Assembly: GCA_002691835.1 (NCBI GenBank)
Contig: NZJA01000131.1
Location: 1-10,911, forward strand
Length of the DNA: 10,911 nt
Source: Planctomycetota bacterium
Lineage (GTDB): Bacteria; Planctomycetota; UBA8108; UBA1146
Direction of reading: 5' to 3'
The notes beneath the pieces were generated by a model. That model was not told the origin of the DNA and did not search any database. It saw only the letters and a program-made list of their open reading frames with translations. Positions 1 to 6,646 of this stretch are shown here, in pieces. Made by a program: the position numbers and the translations under genes. The first letter of the stretch is position 1. The number at the start of each line of letters is the position of its first letter.

Positions 1-2
1 CG

Positions 3-464
3 AGCCAGACGGAAGACGGCACCCTCGAGATCATCGAGGTCAGAGTCGAAAACGGTGTGGCGGAACAGATCGGTGAAGGCATCAGCCTCGCCGGGATTGA
101 AGATCCGGGAGGGATCGTCATTGAAGGCGGTTCGATTACGGTCACCGGAAACAGTGACGGTACCGTTTACGAAGTGCAGGCGACCGGGGTCTTCACCCGG
201 GGGGACGCCAATGTGGATTTCCTGATCGATATCGGCGATGTGATCACGATTCTTGGCTACCTCTTCTCAGGGGAAGTCGGTCCCGAGTGTGAGGCGCGGA
301 TGGATGTCAACGACGACAACGCTCTCGATATTGGTGACGGTATTTACTTGCTGAATTCGTTGTTCCTCAGCGGATCGCCAAATCCGCCGGAGCCTTTTGG
401 CAGTTTTGCCGATCTGATCACCGGACCGGATCCCACTCCGTCTTCCAACACGCCGTGCCCTTGA
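3..464 (+). CDS. Secreted protein with C-terminal dockerin-like repeat pair (5' end outside window)
   Basis: The frame is open to the left edge, so only the C-terminal part is visible; the internal GTG at 57 is not taken as the start. A beta-rich stretch is followed by two EF-hand-like dockerin loops. Loop 1 has D-x-N-x-D-x-x-x-D-x-x-D in DANVDFLIDIGD, followed by a YLF helix. Loop 2 has the same spacing in DVNDDNALDIGD, followed by LLNSLF. Each loop therefore keeps the acidic/amide calcium ligands of type I dockerin modules. The protein ends in a short Pro/Ser-rich tail closing with CP. The 942-2336 gene has the same kind of tail and the same end, so the two are probably relatives. In planctomycetes such tails occur on secreted or cell-surface proteins; whether they bind a cohesin partner here is unknown. 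Confidence 0.8.
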   Translation, partial: SQTEDGTLEIIEVRVENGVAEQIGEGISLAGIEDPGGIVIEGGSITVTGNSDGTVYEVQATGVFTRGDANVDFLIDIGDVITILGYLFSGEVGPECEARMDVNDDNALDIGDGIYLLNSLFLSGSPNPPEPFGSFADLITGPDPTPSSNTPCP

Positions 465-486
465 TCCAAACGAAGTGAGAGAATTG

Positions 487-873
487 ATGAGTGTTCGAAA
501 TGGCTGTTACGGTTTTCATCTGACCTTCCGCGTCCCCAATGATGAGGTGTCGCGGGTCGATGAATTCTTTGAAACTCATCAGAGTTTCATGCGAGAGACG
601 CACCATCTCGATGGAGATATCGAGCCGGTGGTCTTGACCTATGCCGTGATGCGAGGCCCAGAGATGAATGATCCTCTCAACCCGGAGTCGGGAGAGACGG
701 GTCATACCCTCTTTGGCATTACAGAAATTTACCGTGGCTCCGAAGGTTGTCAGGCCCATATGGCCCTTGGGCAGTCTCGGGAAGCGATGTTCTCCGACCT
801 CATGGGGCTGACCCAGGATTACATGGTTGGCGGACTGTTAGGTGCACGAGTCGAATACTCGATGCAGGCTTAG
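487..873 (+). CDS. Small protein with dimeric alpha/beta-barrel (ABM-like) pattern
   Basis: This is a 128-residue cytosolic protein without signal peptide or membrane segment. The ATG at 487 is chosen over the in-frame GTG at 475 because a GAGAG stretch lies a few bases before it and nothing like a ribosome-binding site precedes 475. The order of predicted elements is a strand (CYGFHLTFRV), a long helix (EVSRVDEFFETHQSFM), a strand (PVVLTYAVMRG), a strand (TLFGITEIYRG), a helix (REAMFSDLMGL) and a last strand (GARVEYSM). This beta-alpha-beta-beta-alpha-beta order resembles the ferredoxin-like dimeric barrels of the antibiotic-biosynthesis-monooxygenase-like superfamily. That is a pattern impression and not a recognised family, and no catalytic residues can be named. 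The gene starts 22 bases after the upstream dockerin gene and is probably cotranscribed with it. Confidence 0.65.
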   Translation: MSVRNGCYGFHLTFRVPNDEVSRVDEFFETHQSFMRETHHLDGDIEPVVLTYAVMRGPEMNDPLNPESGETGHTLFGITEIYRGSEGCQAHMALGQSREAMFSDLMGLTQDYMVGGLLGARVEYSMQA

Positions 874-894
874 ATAAAATTAGAGTGACTTTGA

Positions 895-928
895 GATTCC
901 CGGCGTGATTCGTTCCCGGGACAGAATC
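895..928 (+). other. Inverted repeat in the leader of the 942 gene
   Basis: TCCCGG at 898-903 can pair with CCGGGA at 916-921, and GATTC at 895-899 is partly matched by GAATC at 924-928 beyond a bulge. The hairpin lies just before the GGAG at 930-933 that serves the ATG at 942. There is no T-run, so it is not a typical intrinsic terminator. It could be a leader structure or chance. Confidence 0.25.
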
Positions 929-941
929 TGGAGCAGTGCTG

Positions 942-2336
942 ATGAATAACTCAATCCGAATCACCTTGGCCCTTTTCATGGGTGCTTTTCTGCTGTTGAC
1001 CTCACCGATGCTGCACGCTCAGGACTCGGTATGGGATCTGACGTCGGCAGCTCCCGCAGAGGTTTACTACAACCCGGCTTCTCCGGAACTGACCGGCTTC
1101 ACTGGCGCAGTCCTCTTGCAGGAAGTGCAGACATCCGGTGGAGGAGCAGATCCATTGTCGCAGGTCCAGGGGTACTCCTTCGGGGTTTCCCACGATCCGT
1201 CCCTGTTGTCGTTGAGCGCTGCGACAGTGACGACCACTTCGTCGACAGGGTTGGAGCCGGACTTTATCGATGTTGGAGTCTTCAGCGATGGATTTACAGT
1301 GGGTGTGGTTTTCAGCTTTGTTGGAAACTGGACGCTGACTTACGGAACACAAGCCGAGTTGGCACAAGGTGATTATCAGTTGGTTGCCGGTCCTCTGAGT
1401 GGCGCGGATACCCCCACTGCCGCCAGTATCAGCAAGTCTGACAGCTTGGGAAACCCGGCGGTTGTCAGTGTTGTTGTCGTCGATGGTGGATCGATCCCGG
1501 TGAACGGCGTTTCCGCAGAGATTTCGCTGATTCCTTTCACTCCTGAGTTTCAAATGTCTCTCGATGCACCGGCAACGATTTACTACCCGGAAGCTTCTCC
1601 GGCGTCGGAAACCTTTTCTGCTGTGGTCAATCTGCAGGAAGTGTTACTTCCAGGGGGTGGCGGAACGGGAGAATATTCGGCGGTTCAGGGGGGATCGTTT
1701 GCAGTGGGTCATGACTCCAGTCTTCTCGAGGCGACGGCCGTGAATACGATCGTCGCTTCTACGGGTGGAGTGGCTCCAGACTTTGCCGAAGTGAATCTGT
1801 ATCCGGACGGTGCGACTCAGGGATTGGTCTTCAGCTTTGTGGGTGACTGGACCTTGACCTTTGAAACGCCTTCTCCTCTGAGCAGTATCGATTATCAACT
1901 TCTACCCGGCGTGCTTGCCGGAAACGTCACTCCGACCGTCGCAACACTGGCCTTCAGCAATTCTCTGGGAGTTCCTGCGGTCGATAATGTAGTGGTCGTC
2001 GATGGTGCTTCTGTGGCAGCGACTCTGTTGGATGCGACTCTCGAGTTGGTGCCCTTTACGGGCTCTCGCTTTATCCGGGGTGACAGTACCCAGGATGGAA
2101 ATCTCAATCTGGCGGATGGGATTGGCGTTTTCGCATACCTGTTCCAGGGAGCGGCTAACACGTGCCTGAAGGCGATGGATATGGATCAGTCCAATCACGT
2201 CTCGATCTCTGACGGCGTTCAGGTTCTCTGCAGTCTGTTTTGTGCTGGAAGCCCTGCACCAGCAGGCCCCTTCCCTGACTGTGGAGTCGATCTGGAGAGC
2301 ACTCTGACTTGTGAGAGCTTTACGGCCTGCCCCTGA
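942..2336 (+). CDS. Secreted protein with two tandem beta-sandwich-like domains and dockerin-like tail
   Basis: This 464-residue protein is exported. Residues 1-27 form a Sec signal peptide (basic start, hydrophobic core, likely cleavage after LHA or HAQ). The ATG at 942 is preferred over GTG 936 because GGAG at 930-933 is correctly spaced only from 942. Two diverged copies of one domain of about 175 residues follow (nt about 1026-1545 and 1546-2068). Landmarks repeat in the same order: YYNPASPE / YYPEASPA, LQEV in both, VVFSFVGNWTLT / LVFSFVGDWTLT, and VVVVDGGS / VVVVDGAS. Segments such as YSFGVSHDPSLL / GSFAVGHDSSLL recall cohesin-like or Ig-like beta-sandwiches, but that is inference. From about nt 2073 a dockerin-like pair follows (DSTQDGNLNLAD and DMDQSNHVSISD), with four closely placed Cys around it and a CP end. 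No catalytic motif is seen, so a structural or adhesive role is more likely than an enzyme. Confidence 0.85.
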   Translation: MNNSIRITLALFMGAFLLLTSPMLHAQDSVWDLTSAAPAEVYYNPASPELTGFTGAVLLQEVQTSGGGADPLSQVQGYSFGVSHDPSLLSLSAATVTTTSSTGLEPDFIDVGVFSDGFTVGVVFSFVGNWTLTYGTQAELAQGDYQLVAGPLSGADTPTAASISKSDSLGNPAVVSVVVVDGGSIPVNGVSAEISLIPFTPEFQMSLDAPATIYYPEASPASETFSAVVNLQEVLLPGGGGTGEYSAVQGGSFAVGHDSSLLEATAVNTIVASTGGVAPDFAEVNLYPDGATQGLVFSFVGDWTLTFETPSPLSSIDYQLLPGVLAGNVTPTVATLAFSNSLGVPAVDNVVVVDGASVAATLLDATLELVPFTGSRFIRGDSTQDGNLNLADGIGVFAYLFQGAANTCLKAMDMDQSNHVSISDGVQVLCSLFCAGSPAPAGPFPDCGVDLESTLTCESFTACP

Positions 2337-2353
2337 TCAGATCTGAAACAAAA

Positions 2354-2398
2354 AGTACCCCGGGTGGAATTGTCTCTGACAGCTCCATTCGGGGTACT
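2354..2398. terminator. 15-bp hairpin after the 942-2336 gene, probable terminator
   Basis: AGTACCCCGGGTGGA (2354-2368) pairs along its whole length with TCCATTCGGGGTACT (2384-2398), counting two G-U wobbles, with a 15-base loop. On the + strand the tail after the stem is only moderately T-rich (TTGTTGTT about 12 bases later). On the - strand the stem is followed at once by TTTTTGTTTC, a good intrinsic-terminator tail. It lies 17 bases after the stop at 2336 and separates the dockerin genes from the cyclic-nucleotide cluster. Confidence 0.55.
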
Positions 2399-2410
2399 GA
2401 TCTGCCTGCC

Positions 2411-2441
2411 TTGTTGTTCCTCCGTCGTGATTCCTTATGCT
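2411..2441 (+). promoter_or_regulatory. Possible sigma-70-like promoter of the cyclic-nucleotide cluster
   Basis: TTGTTG (2411-2416) or TTGTTC (2414-2419) could act as -35, and TATGCT (2436-2441) as -10, with spacing of 19 or 16 bases. It lies after the hairpin at 2354-2398 and about 70 bases before the likely GTG start at 2513. The match is modest and was found by eye. Confidence 0.25.
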
Positions 2442-2454
2442 AGAGCAAGCTTCA

Positions 2455-2479
2455 GTCGCCACTTTTCGTGAAGTGCGAC
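2455..2479 (+). promoter_or_regulatory. Leader hairpin upstream of the cyclic-nucleotide-binding gene
   Basis: GTCGCCACTT (2455-2464) pairs with AAGTGCGAC (2471-2479), giving nine pairs with one bulged C and a six-base TTCGTG loop. It has no T-run after it. It would sit near the 5' end of a transcript from the possible promoter at 2411-2441, about 33 bases before the GTG at 2513, and could be a leader structure or an operator dyad. Confidence 0.3.
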
Positions 2480-2512
2480 TTCGGTCACTGGTTTCTGGGA
2501 AGAGGAGATACT

Positions 2513-2959
2513 GTGGACGCACCTCGCTTTGAGAGATATTCCTCTGTGCCTCTTTTTGTTGGACTCCAGCCCGAAGAGATCGGCGCCCTTTTGGGTTATT
2601 CCGAGCAGGTCGATGTCGAGCCCGGAACGATCGTCATTCAGGAGGGTGAGAAGCCGACGGCTTTCTACGTGATTGCGGAAGGGGTCCTCGATGTGATTCT
2701 CACCGATCGTGTCGATGAGGCGAAAGTTCTCGCACGTCTTTCGGACCTTAGTTGTTTCGGTGAAATGGGTCTCGTCTGTGAAGATGCCCATAGTGCCAGC
2801 GTGATTGCGGTCGAGCCATGCCGTCTGCGCAAGTTTGATATTGCGCGTATGAAGCAACTCCTCGAGATGGAAGACCGGACGGTCTACCGCATGGTCTTGG
2901 GACTGGCTCGCCTGATAGCACAGCGTCTTCAAATGAGTGACGAGAGAAGGGTTAGCTAG
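2513..2959 (+). CDS. Stand-alone cyclic-nucleotide-binding domain protein
   Basis: The GTG at 2513 is chosen because AGAGGAGA (2501-2508) lies at proper distance; the longer frame from GTG 2468 has no such site. The 148-residue product is essentially one CRP/PKA-type cyclic-nucleotide-binding fold: an N-terminal helix with LFVGLQPEEI, a beta-roll with EPGTIVIQEGEKPTAFYVIAEG (two short conserved segments joined), the phosphate-binding cassette starting FGEMGL at residues 82-87, then C-terminal helices. No HTH DNA-binding domain or membrane segment follows, so it is not a CRP-type regulator. In the cassette the conserved Glu is present (E84). The Arg that normally contacts the cyclic phosphate is replaced by His (H93, in AHSASV where families have PRxAxV). 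It may bind a different ligand or none. Its stop is one base before the next gene, a phosphodiesterase-like hydrolase, which suggests translational coupling and a shared signalling role. Confidence 0.85.
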   Translation: MDAPRFERYSSVPLFVGLQPEEIGALLGYSEQVDVEPGTIVIQEGEKPTAFYVIAEGVLDVILTDRVDEAKVLARLSDLSCFGEMGLVCEDAHSASVIAVEPCRLRKFDIARMKQLLEMEDRTVYRMVLGLARLIAQRLQMSDERRVS

Positions 2960-2960
2960 T

Positions 2961-3743
2961 TTGAAAGTCCAGCTTTTGCCCTCGACCGTCAGTGGTTCCG
3001 CAGAGCATCAACTTCTGAGTTCTTATCTGATCGATGATTGCATCTGTCTCGATGCCGGATCGATTGGTTTTCACAGTGATCTCGATTTGCAACTGGGGAT
3101 CAAGCATCTGTTGATCACTCACTGTCATAGCGATCATCTGGCCAGTTTGCCGATTTTCCTCGATGCCCATTTTGGCGAGGGTGCAGAAGATCCTGTACCG
3201 GTCGTGATCCACGCTGAGGCTTCGACGGCGAAGGCGATAAGAGATGACATCCTCAATGATCGTCATTGGCCCGACTTTTTTCGGATCAATGAGGAGCAGG
3301 GGATGGGATTGCTGGAGATGAACATCATCGAAGCAGAGAAGCCGATCTGTATCGGGGAATATCAGATTACCCCTGTGCGGGTTGACCACATCGTTGACAC
3401 GCTGGCATTTGTTGTCGAGAAAGATGGCGCCTCATTCGCTCTCGTGACTGATACAGGGCCATCCGACAAGATTTGGGAAGTTTGTGAACAGACTCCGGGT
3501 CTTTCTCTGGTGATTCTTGAGCTCTCCTTTCCAGATCGCTTGCAGTGGCTTGCAGAAGTCTCGAAACACCTGAGTACTTCCGATTTTGTGAATGAGCGTA
3601 GCAAGCTTGCGAAAGCTGAAGACTGTCGTTTCCTTGCGGTGCATTTGAAGGCAAACCAGTTTTCTGAAATCAAAACACAGTTGGAAAGCCATCAATTGCC
3701 GGGTGTCGAGGTGATGGTTCCCGGCCACGACTACGAAGTTTAA
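2961..3743 (+). CDS. Metallo-beta-lactamase-fold hydrolase, class II cAMP phosphodiesterase-like
   Basis: The TTG at 2961 is taken as start, giving a 260-residue protein beginning MKVQLLPST, the usual opening of this family. GAAGGG at 2945-2950 serves as ribosome-binding site. The longer frame from GTG 2937 would overlap the upstream gene and lacks a good site. Metal-binding residues of the MBL fold are all visible: THCHSDH (H54, H56, D58, H59), H143 in VDHIVD, D164 in VTDTG and H228 in AVHLK. The first motif sits in LLITHCHSDHLASLPIFLD, which closely matches the signature of class II 3',5'-cyclic-nucleotide phosphodiesterases (PDEase_II), whose members hydrolyse cAMP or cGMP. It is predicted to be cytosolic. 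Placement one base after a cyclic-nucleotide-binding protein supports a cyclic-nucleotide role. The alternative is a general MBL phosphodiesterase or RNase Z-like enzyme. Confidence 0.85.
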   Translation: MKVQLLPSTVSGSAEHQLLSSYLIDDCICLDAGSIGFHSDLDLQLGIKHLLITHCHSDHLASLPIFLDAHFGEGAEDPVPVVIHAEASTAKAIRDDILNDRHWPDFFRINEEQGMGLLEMNIIEAEKPICIGEYQITPVRVDHIVDTLAFVVEKDGASFALVTDTGPSDKIWEVCEQTPGLSLVILELSFPDRLQWLAEVSKHLSTSDFVNERSKLAKAEDCRFLAVHLKANQFSEIKTQLESHQLPGVEVMVPGHDYEV

Positions 3744-3770
3744 AAGTTTCAAGATCAGCAGGAGGTCTCT

Positions 3771-4661
3771 GTGGATCATCAGCGACGTCAGTTCATGCTT
3801 ACCGCCGCCCTTGGGGCTGCAGCGGCTTCTACCTCTGCTTTACATGCGAGTCAGGAGGCGGATGATTCTGCTTCTTTGTCTTGGGGCAAAACACGCTTCG
3901 CCGTCAATATCGAGATGTGGGGACTGGGTGGAGGCCCTGCCCAAGATCGGATTCGAGCGGCTGCCAAGCTGGGTTATCCCGCCGTCGAATTTTGGCCCTG
4001 GCGTAACAAAGACCTCGATCAGATTCGTATCGCCTGTGATGAAACCGGGATCGAAGTTGCACAGTTCACAGCATGGCCCTTCAACCCGGGAATGAACGAT
4101 CCGAAGAACCATGACCGCATCGGCAAAGAGATTGCTGAGTCGATTCAGGCGGCGAAGAAGATCGGTGCGCGCAAGATGACGGTCATCGCTGGAAACGATC
4201 AGCCCGGGATGACCCAGGAGCAGATGCATGAAAACGTCATCACCGGGCTCAAAAAATGGGCACCGATGGCGGAGGATGCCGGAGTGATGCTGATCCTTGA
4301 ACCGATGAACATTCGGGTCGATCACAAGGGACACTGTCTCTACGGCAGCCCTGAGGCGGTCCGTATCTGCCGCGAGGTCGGTTCACCGATGGTCAAGATC
4401 AACTGGGATCTGTATCACATGCAGATTACCGAGGGGGATCTTTGCCGGCGGATGCGTGAGGGTTGGGATCAGGTCGGCTATCTGCAGCTGGCGGACAACC
4501 CGGGGCGTCGTGAACCGGGAACCGGAGAGATCGATTATTCCCGTGTCTTCAAGGAAGCCTGGGATCTGGGTTATCGCGACTTCATCGGACTCGAATGCTC
4601 TCCCACCGATGGCAACGCAGAACGGGCGACCGAAAGAGTCAAGGCCGCCGACGTCTGGTAG
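3771..4661 (+). CDS. Tat-exported hydroxypyruvate isomerase-like TIM-barrel protein
   Basis: AGGAGGT at 3760-3766 sets the GTG start at 3771. The 296-residue protein opens with a twin-arginine signal (QRRQFML at residues 4-10, then an Ala-rich core ending near LHAS), so it is probably exported folded. The mature part is a xylose-isomerase-like / AP-endonuclease-2-type TIM barrel, with expected metal ligands E177 (LILEPMN), D213 and H216 (NWDLYH), Q239 (YLQLADNPGR) and E275 (GLECSP). The segment ADNPGRREPGTGEIDY matches the hydroxypyruvate isomerase / sugar phosphate isomerase-epimerase family. Typical members are about 260 residues, so the signal peptide explains the extra length. The substrate is not certain; a sugar or ketoacid derivative is likely, and planctomycetes carry many exported paralogues. 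It follows the phosphodiesterase-like gene by 27 bases and may share its transcript, although a functional link is not evident. Confidence 0.88.
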   Translation: MDHQRRQFMLTAALGAAAASTSALHASQEADDSASLSWGKTRFAVNIEMWGLGGGPAQDRIRAAAKLGYPAVEFWPWRNKDLDQIRIACDETGIEVAQFTAWPFNPGMNDPKNHDRIGKEIAESIQAAKKIGARKMTVIAGNDQPGMTQEQMHENVITGLKKWAPMAEDAGVMLILEPMNIRVDHKGHCLYGSPEAVRICREVGSPMVKINWDLYHMQITEGDLCRRMREGWDQVGYLQLADNPGRREPGTGEIDYSRVFKEAWDLGYRDFIGLECSPTDGNAERATERVKAADVW

Positions 4662-4675
4662 GCCTTTTAGTTTTT
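4641..4675 (+). terminator. Possible intrinsic terminator overlapping the isomerase stop
   Basis: AAGGCC (4641-4646) pairs with GGCCTT (4661-4666); two inner C-G pairs may extend it across an internal bulge. TTAGTTTTT (4667-4675) follows. The stem is short and overlaps the end of the coding region and the end of the convergent hydrolase gene, so it is only a candidate. Confidence 0.4.
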
Positions 4676-5473
4676 CGTCACCTCTTCGATAAAGGACTTG
4701 AGCGCCTCAAGAGCGAGCCCTTTTCGTCGCGAGTCATTATGACGACCTTCGGGAATTTCGACGAGGGTTGCCTTTGGAAATGATTTTTCCGCGAGCTTTT
4801 TGCCGTGACTGATGGGGACGATGCGATCTGCCTCACCGTGGATGATGAGGGTCGGGCCAGAGGTTAGAAGAATCCAAAACTCGTTATCAAGTTCTTGAGT
4901 GATGAAAAGTGAAAGCCAACCTAATCCCATCTGCTCTGCCATCGCTTTGGCCGACAACAGAGGGGAATCAAGAATTAAGCCACAAGTTTCAAATGAAAAT
5001 TTTGTGCTATTTTGGATGGCGGGGACAGAGCCCAGGCTTCTTCCATAAAAGATGACCTTATCAGACTTACTGAGACGAAGAGCTTCCTTCGTCGCCAACT
5101 GGGTATCAAGGATTATCTTTTCTTCGCTGGGGGGGCCTCCTGTAGATTTTCCATAACCGCGATAATCAAAGAGCAGGGTTGGCCATCCCATCTGCTGAAA
5201 ATGCCGGGCGAGAGCAAATCGATGCGATATGTTTCCCGCATTGCCATGGCAGTAAACGATCACGAAATTCGCTCCTGGAACTGGAAACCATGCGGCGGAG
5301 AGTTCTTTGCCGATGGTCAGTTCCACAGCGCTTTCAGGAAGCTCTGCATCCCATTGGCTTTTGGGGGCGAAGATCAAACGTTGTTCGATGGATAGACAAA
5401 GTTGATAAACAAGAACTACGAAACCGAGCAGGAGGAGGAGCCGAATTCGTTTGTCTTTCAGATATTGAAGCAA
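4667..5473 (-). CDS. Membrane-anchored alpha/beta hydrolase (BEM46/ABHD13-like)
   Basis: A TTG start at 5473 is preceded on this strand by AGGGGG at a good distance, and no ATG lies in frame nearby. The product is 268 residues. Residues about 9-26 form one hydrophobic segment after a basic start, so the enzyme is probably an inner-membrane-anchored protein with its catalytic domain outside the cytosol. The catalytic features are complete: HGNAGN (76-81) for the oxyanion region, nucleophile S146 in GRSLGS, D216 in HGEADRIVP and H245 in EGRHND. The layout, including FDYRGYGKSTGGPSE-like residues at 103-117, matches the BEM46/ABHD13/ABHD17 serine hydrolase group, often annotated as lysophospholipase or thioesterase. 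The substrate cannot be told from sequence. The gene converges on the isomerase gene with only five bases between them and diverges from the redox genes at 5589. Confidence 0.88.
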   Translation of the reverse strand: MLQYLKDKRIRLLLLLGFVVLVYQLCLSIEQRLIFAPKSQWDAELPESAVELTIGKELSAAWFPVPGANFVIVYCHGNAGNISHRFALARHFQQMGWPTLLFDYRGYGKSTGGPPSEEKIILDTQLATKEALRLSKSDKVIFYGRSLGSVPAIQNSTKFSFETCGLILDSPLLSAKAMAEQMGLGWLSLFITQELDNEFWILLTSGPTLIIHGEADRIVPISHGKKLAEKSFPKATLVEIPEGRHNDSRRKGLALEALKSFIEEVTKN

Positions 5474-5518
5474 ATGACCCCCTGATTCGTCACAGCATGT
5501 CTATTTTTGGTAACCCTG

Positions 5519-5548
5519 TTGAAGGAAACGGAGCGGGAATCTGTTAAT
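5519..5548 (+). promoter_or_regulatory. Possible promoter of the redox gene pair
   Basis: TTGAAG (5519-5524) and GTTAAT (5543-5548), 18 bases apart, are a weak sigma-70-like pair about 40 bases before the ATG at 5589. They lie in the 115-base gap between two divergent genes, where a promoter must exist. No other convincing signal was found there. Confidence 0.25.
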
Positions 5549-5588
5549 TTCGACAGTTGAGTTTGCCGCACCCGAAAGGAATTCCAGT

Positions 5589-6575
5589 ATGTCTGCGATC
5601 GGAATCGGTGAGACACCAAAATACCTCTTCAGCGTTCTAATCTATGCTCTCATTTTGTTCCCCAATGTAGCAGAAGGACAGGGGGGGCTTCTCGATGAAC
5701 TCGAAGAGGATGTTCCTTGTACTGCAGAGTTGATTGCTGAAGTCTCTGCATTCCAACCCGGTCTTCCTTTTGAGGTGGGGGTTTGGGTGAAACCAATACC
5801 CGGGTGGCATGGTTACTGGCATTCGCCGCGGGATGGAGGCGATCCTCCAGAGGTCTTTTGGAATCTTCCTGACGGTTGGAAGATCTCGGAGCCGCTCTTC
5901 CCTGCACCTGAGCGGATGGTCGAGCCGGGGGGGCTGATCGCCTACGGTTACAAGAAACCGTTTATGCTTCTCTTTACGGCGACTCCTCCGCAAGAATCTG
6001 CAGAGAAAGAAGTGAAACAGGTTTTTTTAGAAGCGAATGTGACCTGGCAAGTATGCAAGACCACCTGCATTTATGGGGAATCAGCAGTAAAGCTTCCGTT
6101 GAAGTCGGCAGCGATCGCAGAGGTCAATCCTGAATCACGAAAGAGTCTTCGGGGGTGGCAAAGGTCGGTCCCAATGAAAAAAGCTCCAAAGGGATTCATC
6201 ATCGAACAGGAATGGGTCCCGGAGGAGGGTAAAGGTGCCATCGCCGGTCGCTGGACCATCCGCTGGGCGAGGAAGGGAAATGACTACCGGCCTGCGATTC
6301 CAGTGAGATGGCAAGTCTATCCCCACGCTCTGGTTGCAGGTCTTCTGGATGAAGCTGCCCCTGAACGCTGGAATCCAGACCCAAAGGTTCACAATGGGGT
6401 TTTGTCTGGAAATCAGGTCACATTTATCGTCCGGGACGTCGGTCAGGGCTTCCATCCGGGGCTCTTGGGTGCAACGATGGTTCCTAATCCAGGGAAGGCC
6501 AAAGGCCCGGTCTCTGGATACCCGGCCTTTGAATGCCGGGGAGAGAAGCCGGCCGAGCGAACGGGATCTGACTGA
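5589..6575 (+). CDS. Exported DsbD N-terminal-domain-like protein
   Basis: The ATG at 5589 is preceded by AAAGGA at 5574-5580-region spacing of about 9 bases. The 328-residue product has an N-terminal hydrophobic stretch (residues about 11-26, ending PNVAEGQG), so it is exported or anchored. Residues about 40-165 match the DsbD N-terminal domain. Family landmarks are PGWHGYWHSPRDGG (71-84), WNLPDGW (91-97), FPAPER (104-109) and YGYKKP (119-124). A Cys pair follows, C156 and C160 in VCKTTC, the position of the redox-active cysteines that pass electrons to periplasmic thiol proteins. The transmembrane electron-carrying domain and C-terminal thioredoxin domain of full DsbD are absent, and the remaining 160 residues are a beta-rich continuation ending in a charged tail. 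It precedes the thioredoxin-fold gene by 71 bases, so the two may exchange electrons. A full transmembrane partner would have to be encoded elsewhere. Confidence 0.83.
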   Translation: MSAIGIGETPKYLFSVLIYALILFPNVAEGQGGLLDELEEDVPCTAELIAEVSAFQPGLPFEVGVWVKPIPGWHGYWHSPRDGGDPPEVFWNLPDGWKISEPLFPAPERMVEPGGLIAYGYKKPFMLLFTATPPQESAEKEVKQVFLEANVTWQVCKTTCIYGESAVKLPLKSAAIAEVNPESRKSLRGWQRSVPMKKAPKGFIIEQEWVPEEGKGAIAGRWTIRWARKGNDYRPAIPVRWQVYPHALVAGLLDEAAPERWNPDPKVHNGVLSGNQVTFIVRDVGQGFHPGLLGATMVPNPGKAKGPVSGYPAFECRGEKPAERTGSD

Positions 6576-6646
6576 GAAGTCTTGTAACAACCCGGATTCA
6601 AGAGCAACAGTTGGCAAGGAAATGTTCATCACTTAAAGGAGGCACC

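Noticed and set aside
418..759. - strand open frame opposite the small alpha/beta protein
   Set aside because: It overlaps two convincing + strand genes, and its product shows no motif or ribosome-binding site.
1002..1553. Long - strand open frame (183 codons) opposite the duplicated-domain gene
   Set aside because: It is a mirror of the + strand gene with a signal peptide and internal duplication; its own translation is Arg/Ser/Cys-rich with no recognisable motif.
6573..6584. TGA ending the DsbD-like gene considered as a second selenocysteine codon
   Set aside because: Only Glu-Val-Leu follow before TAA, there is no Cys-like family position at this place, and no SECIS-like stem was seen just after it.
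6135..6632. - strand open frame of 165 codons over the DsbD-like gene
   Set aside because: The + strand frame carries the DsbD family landmarks; the antisense product has random-looking composition.
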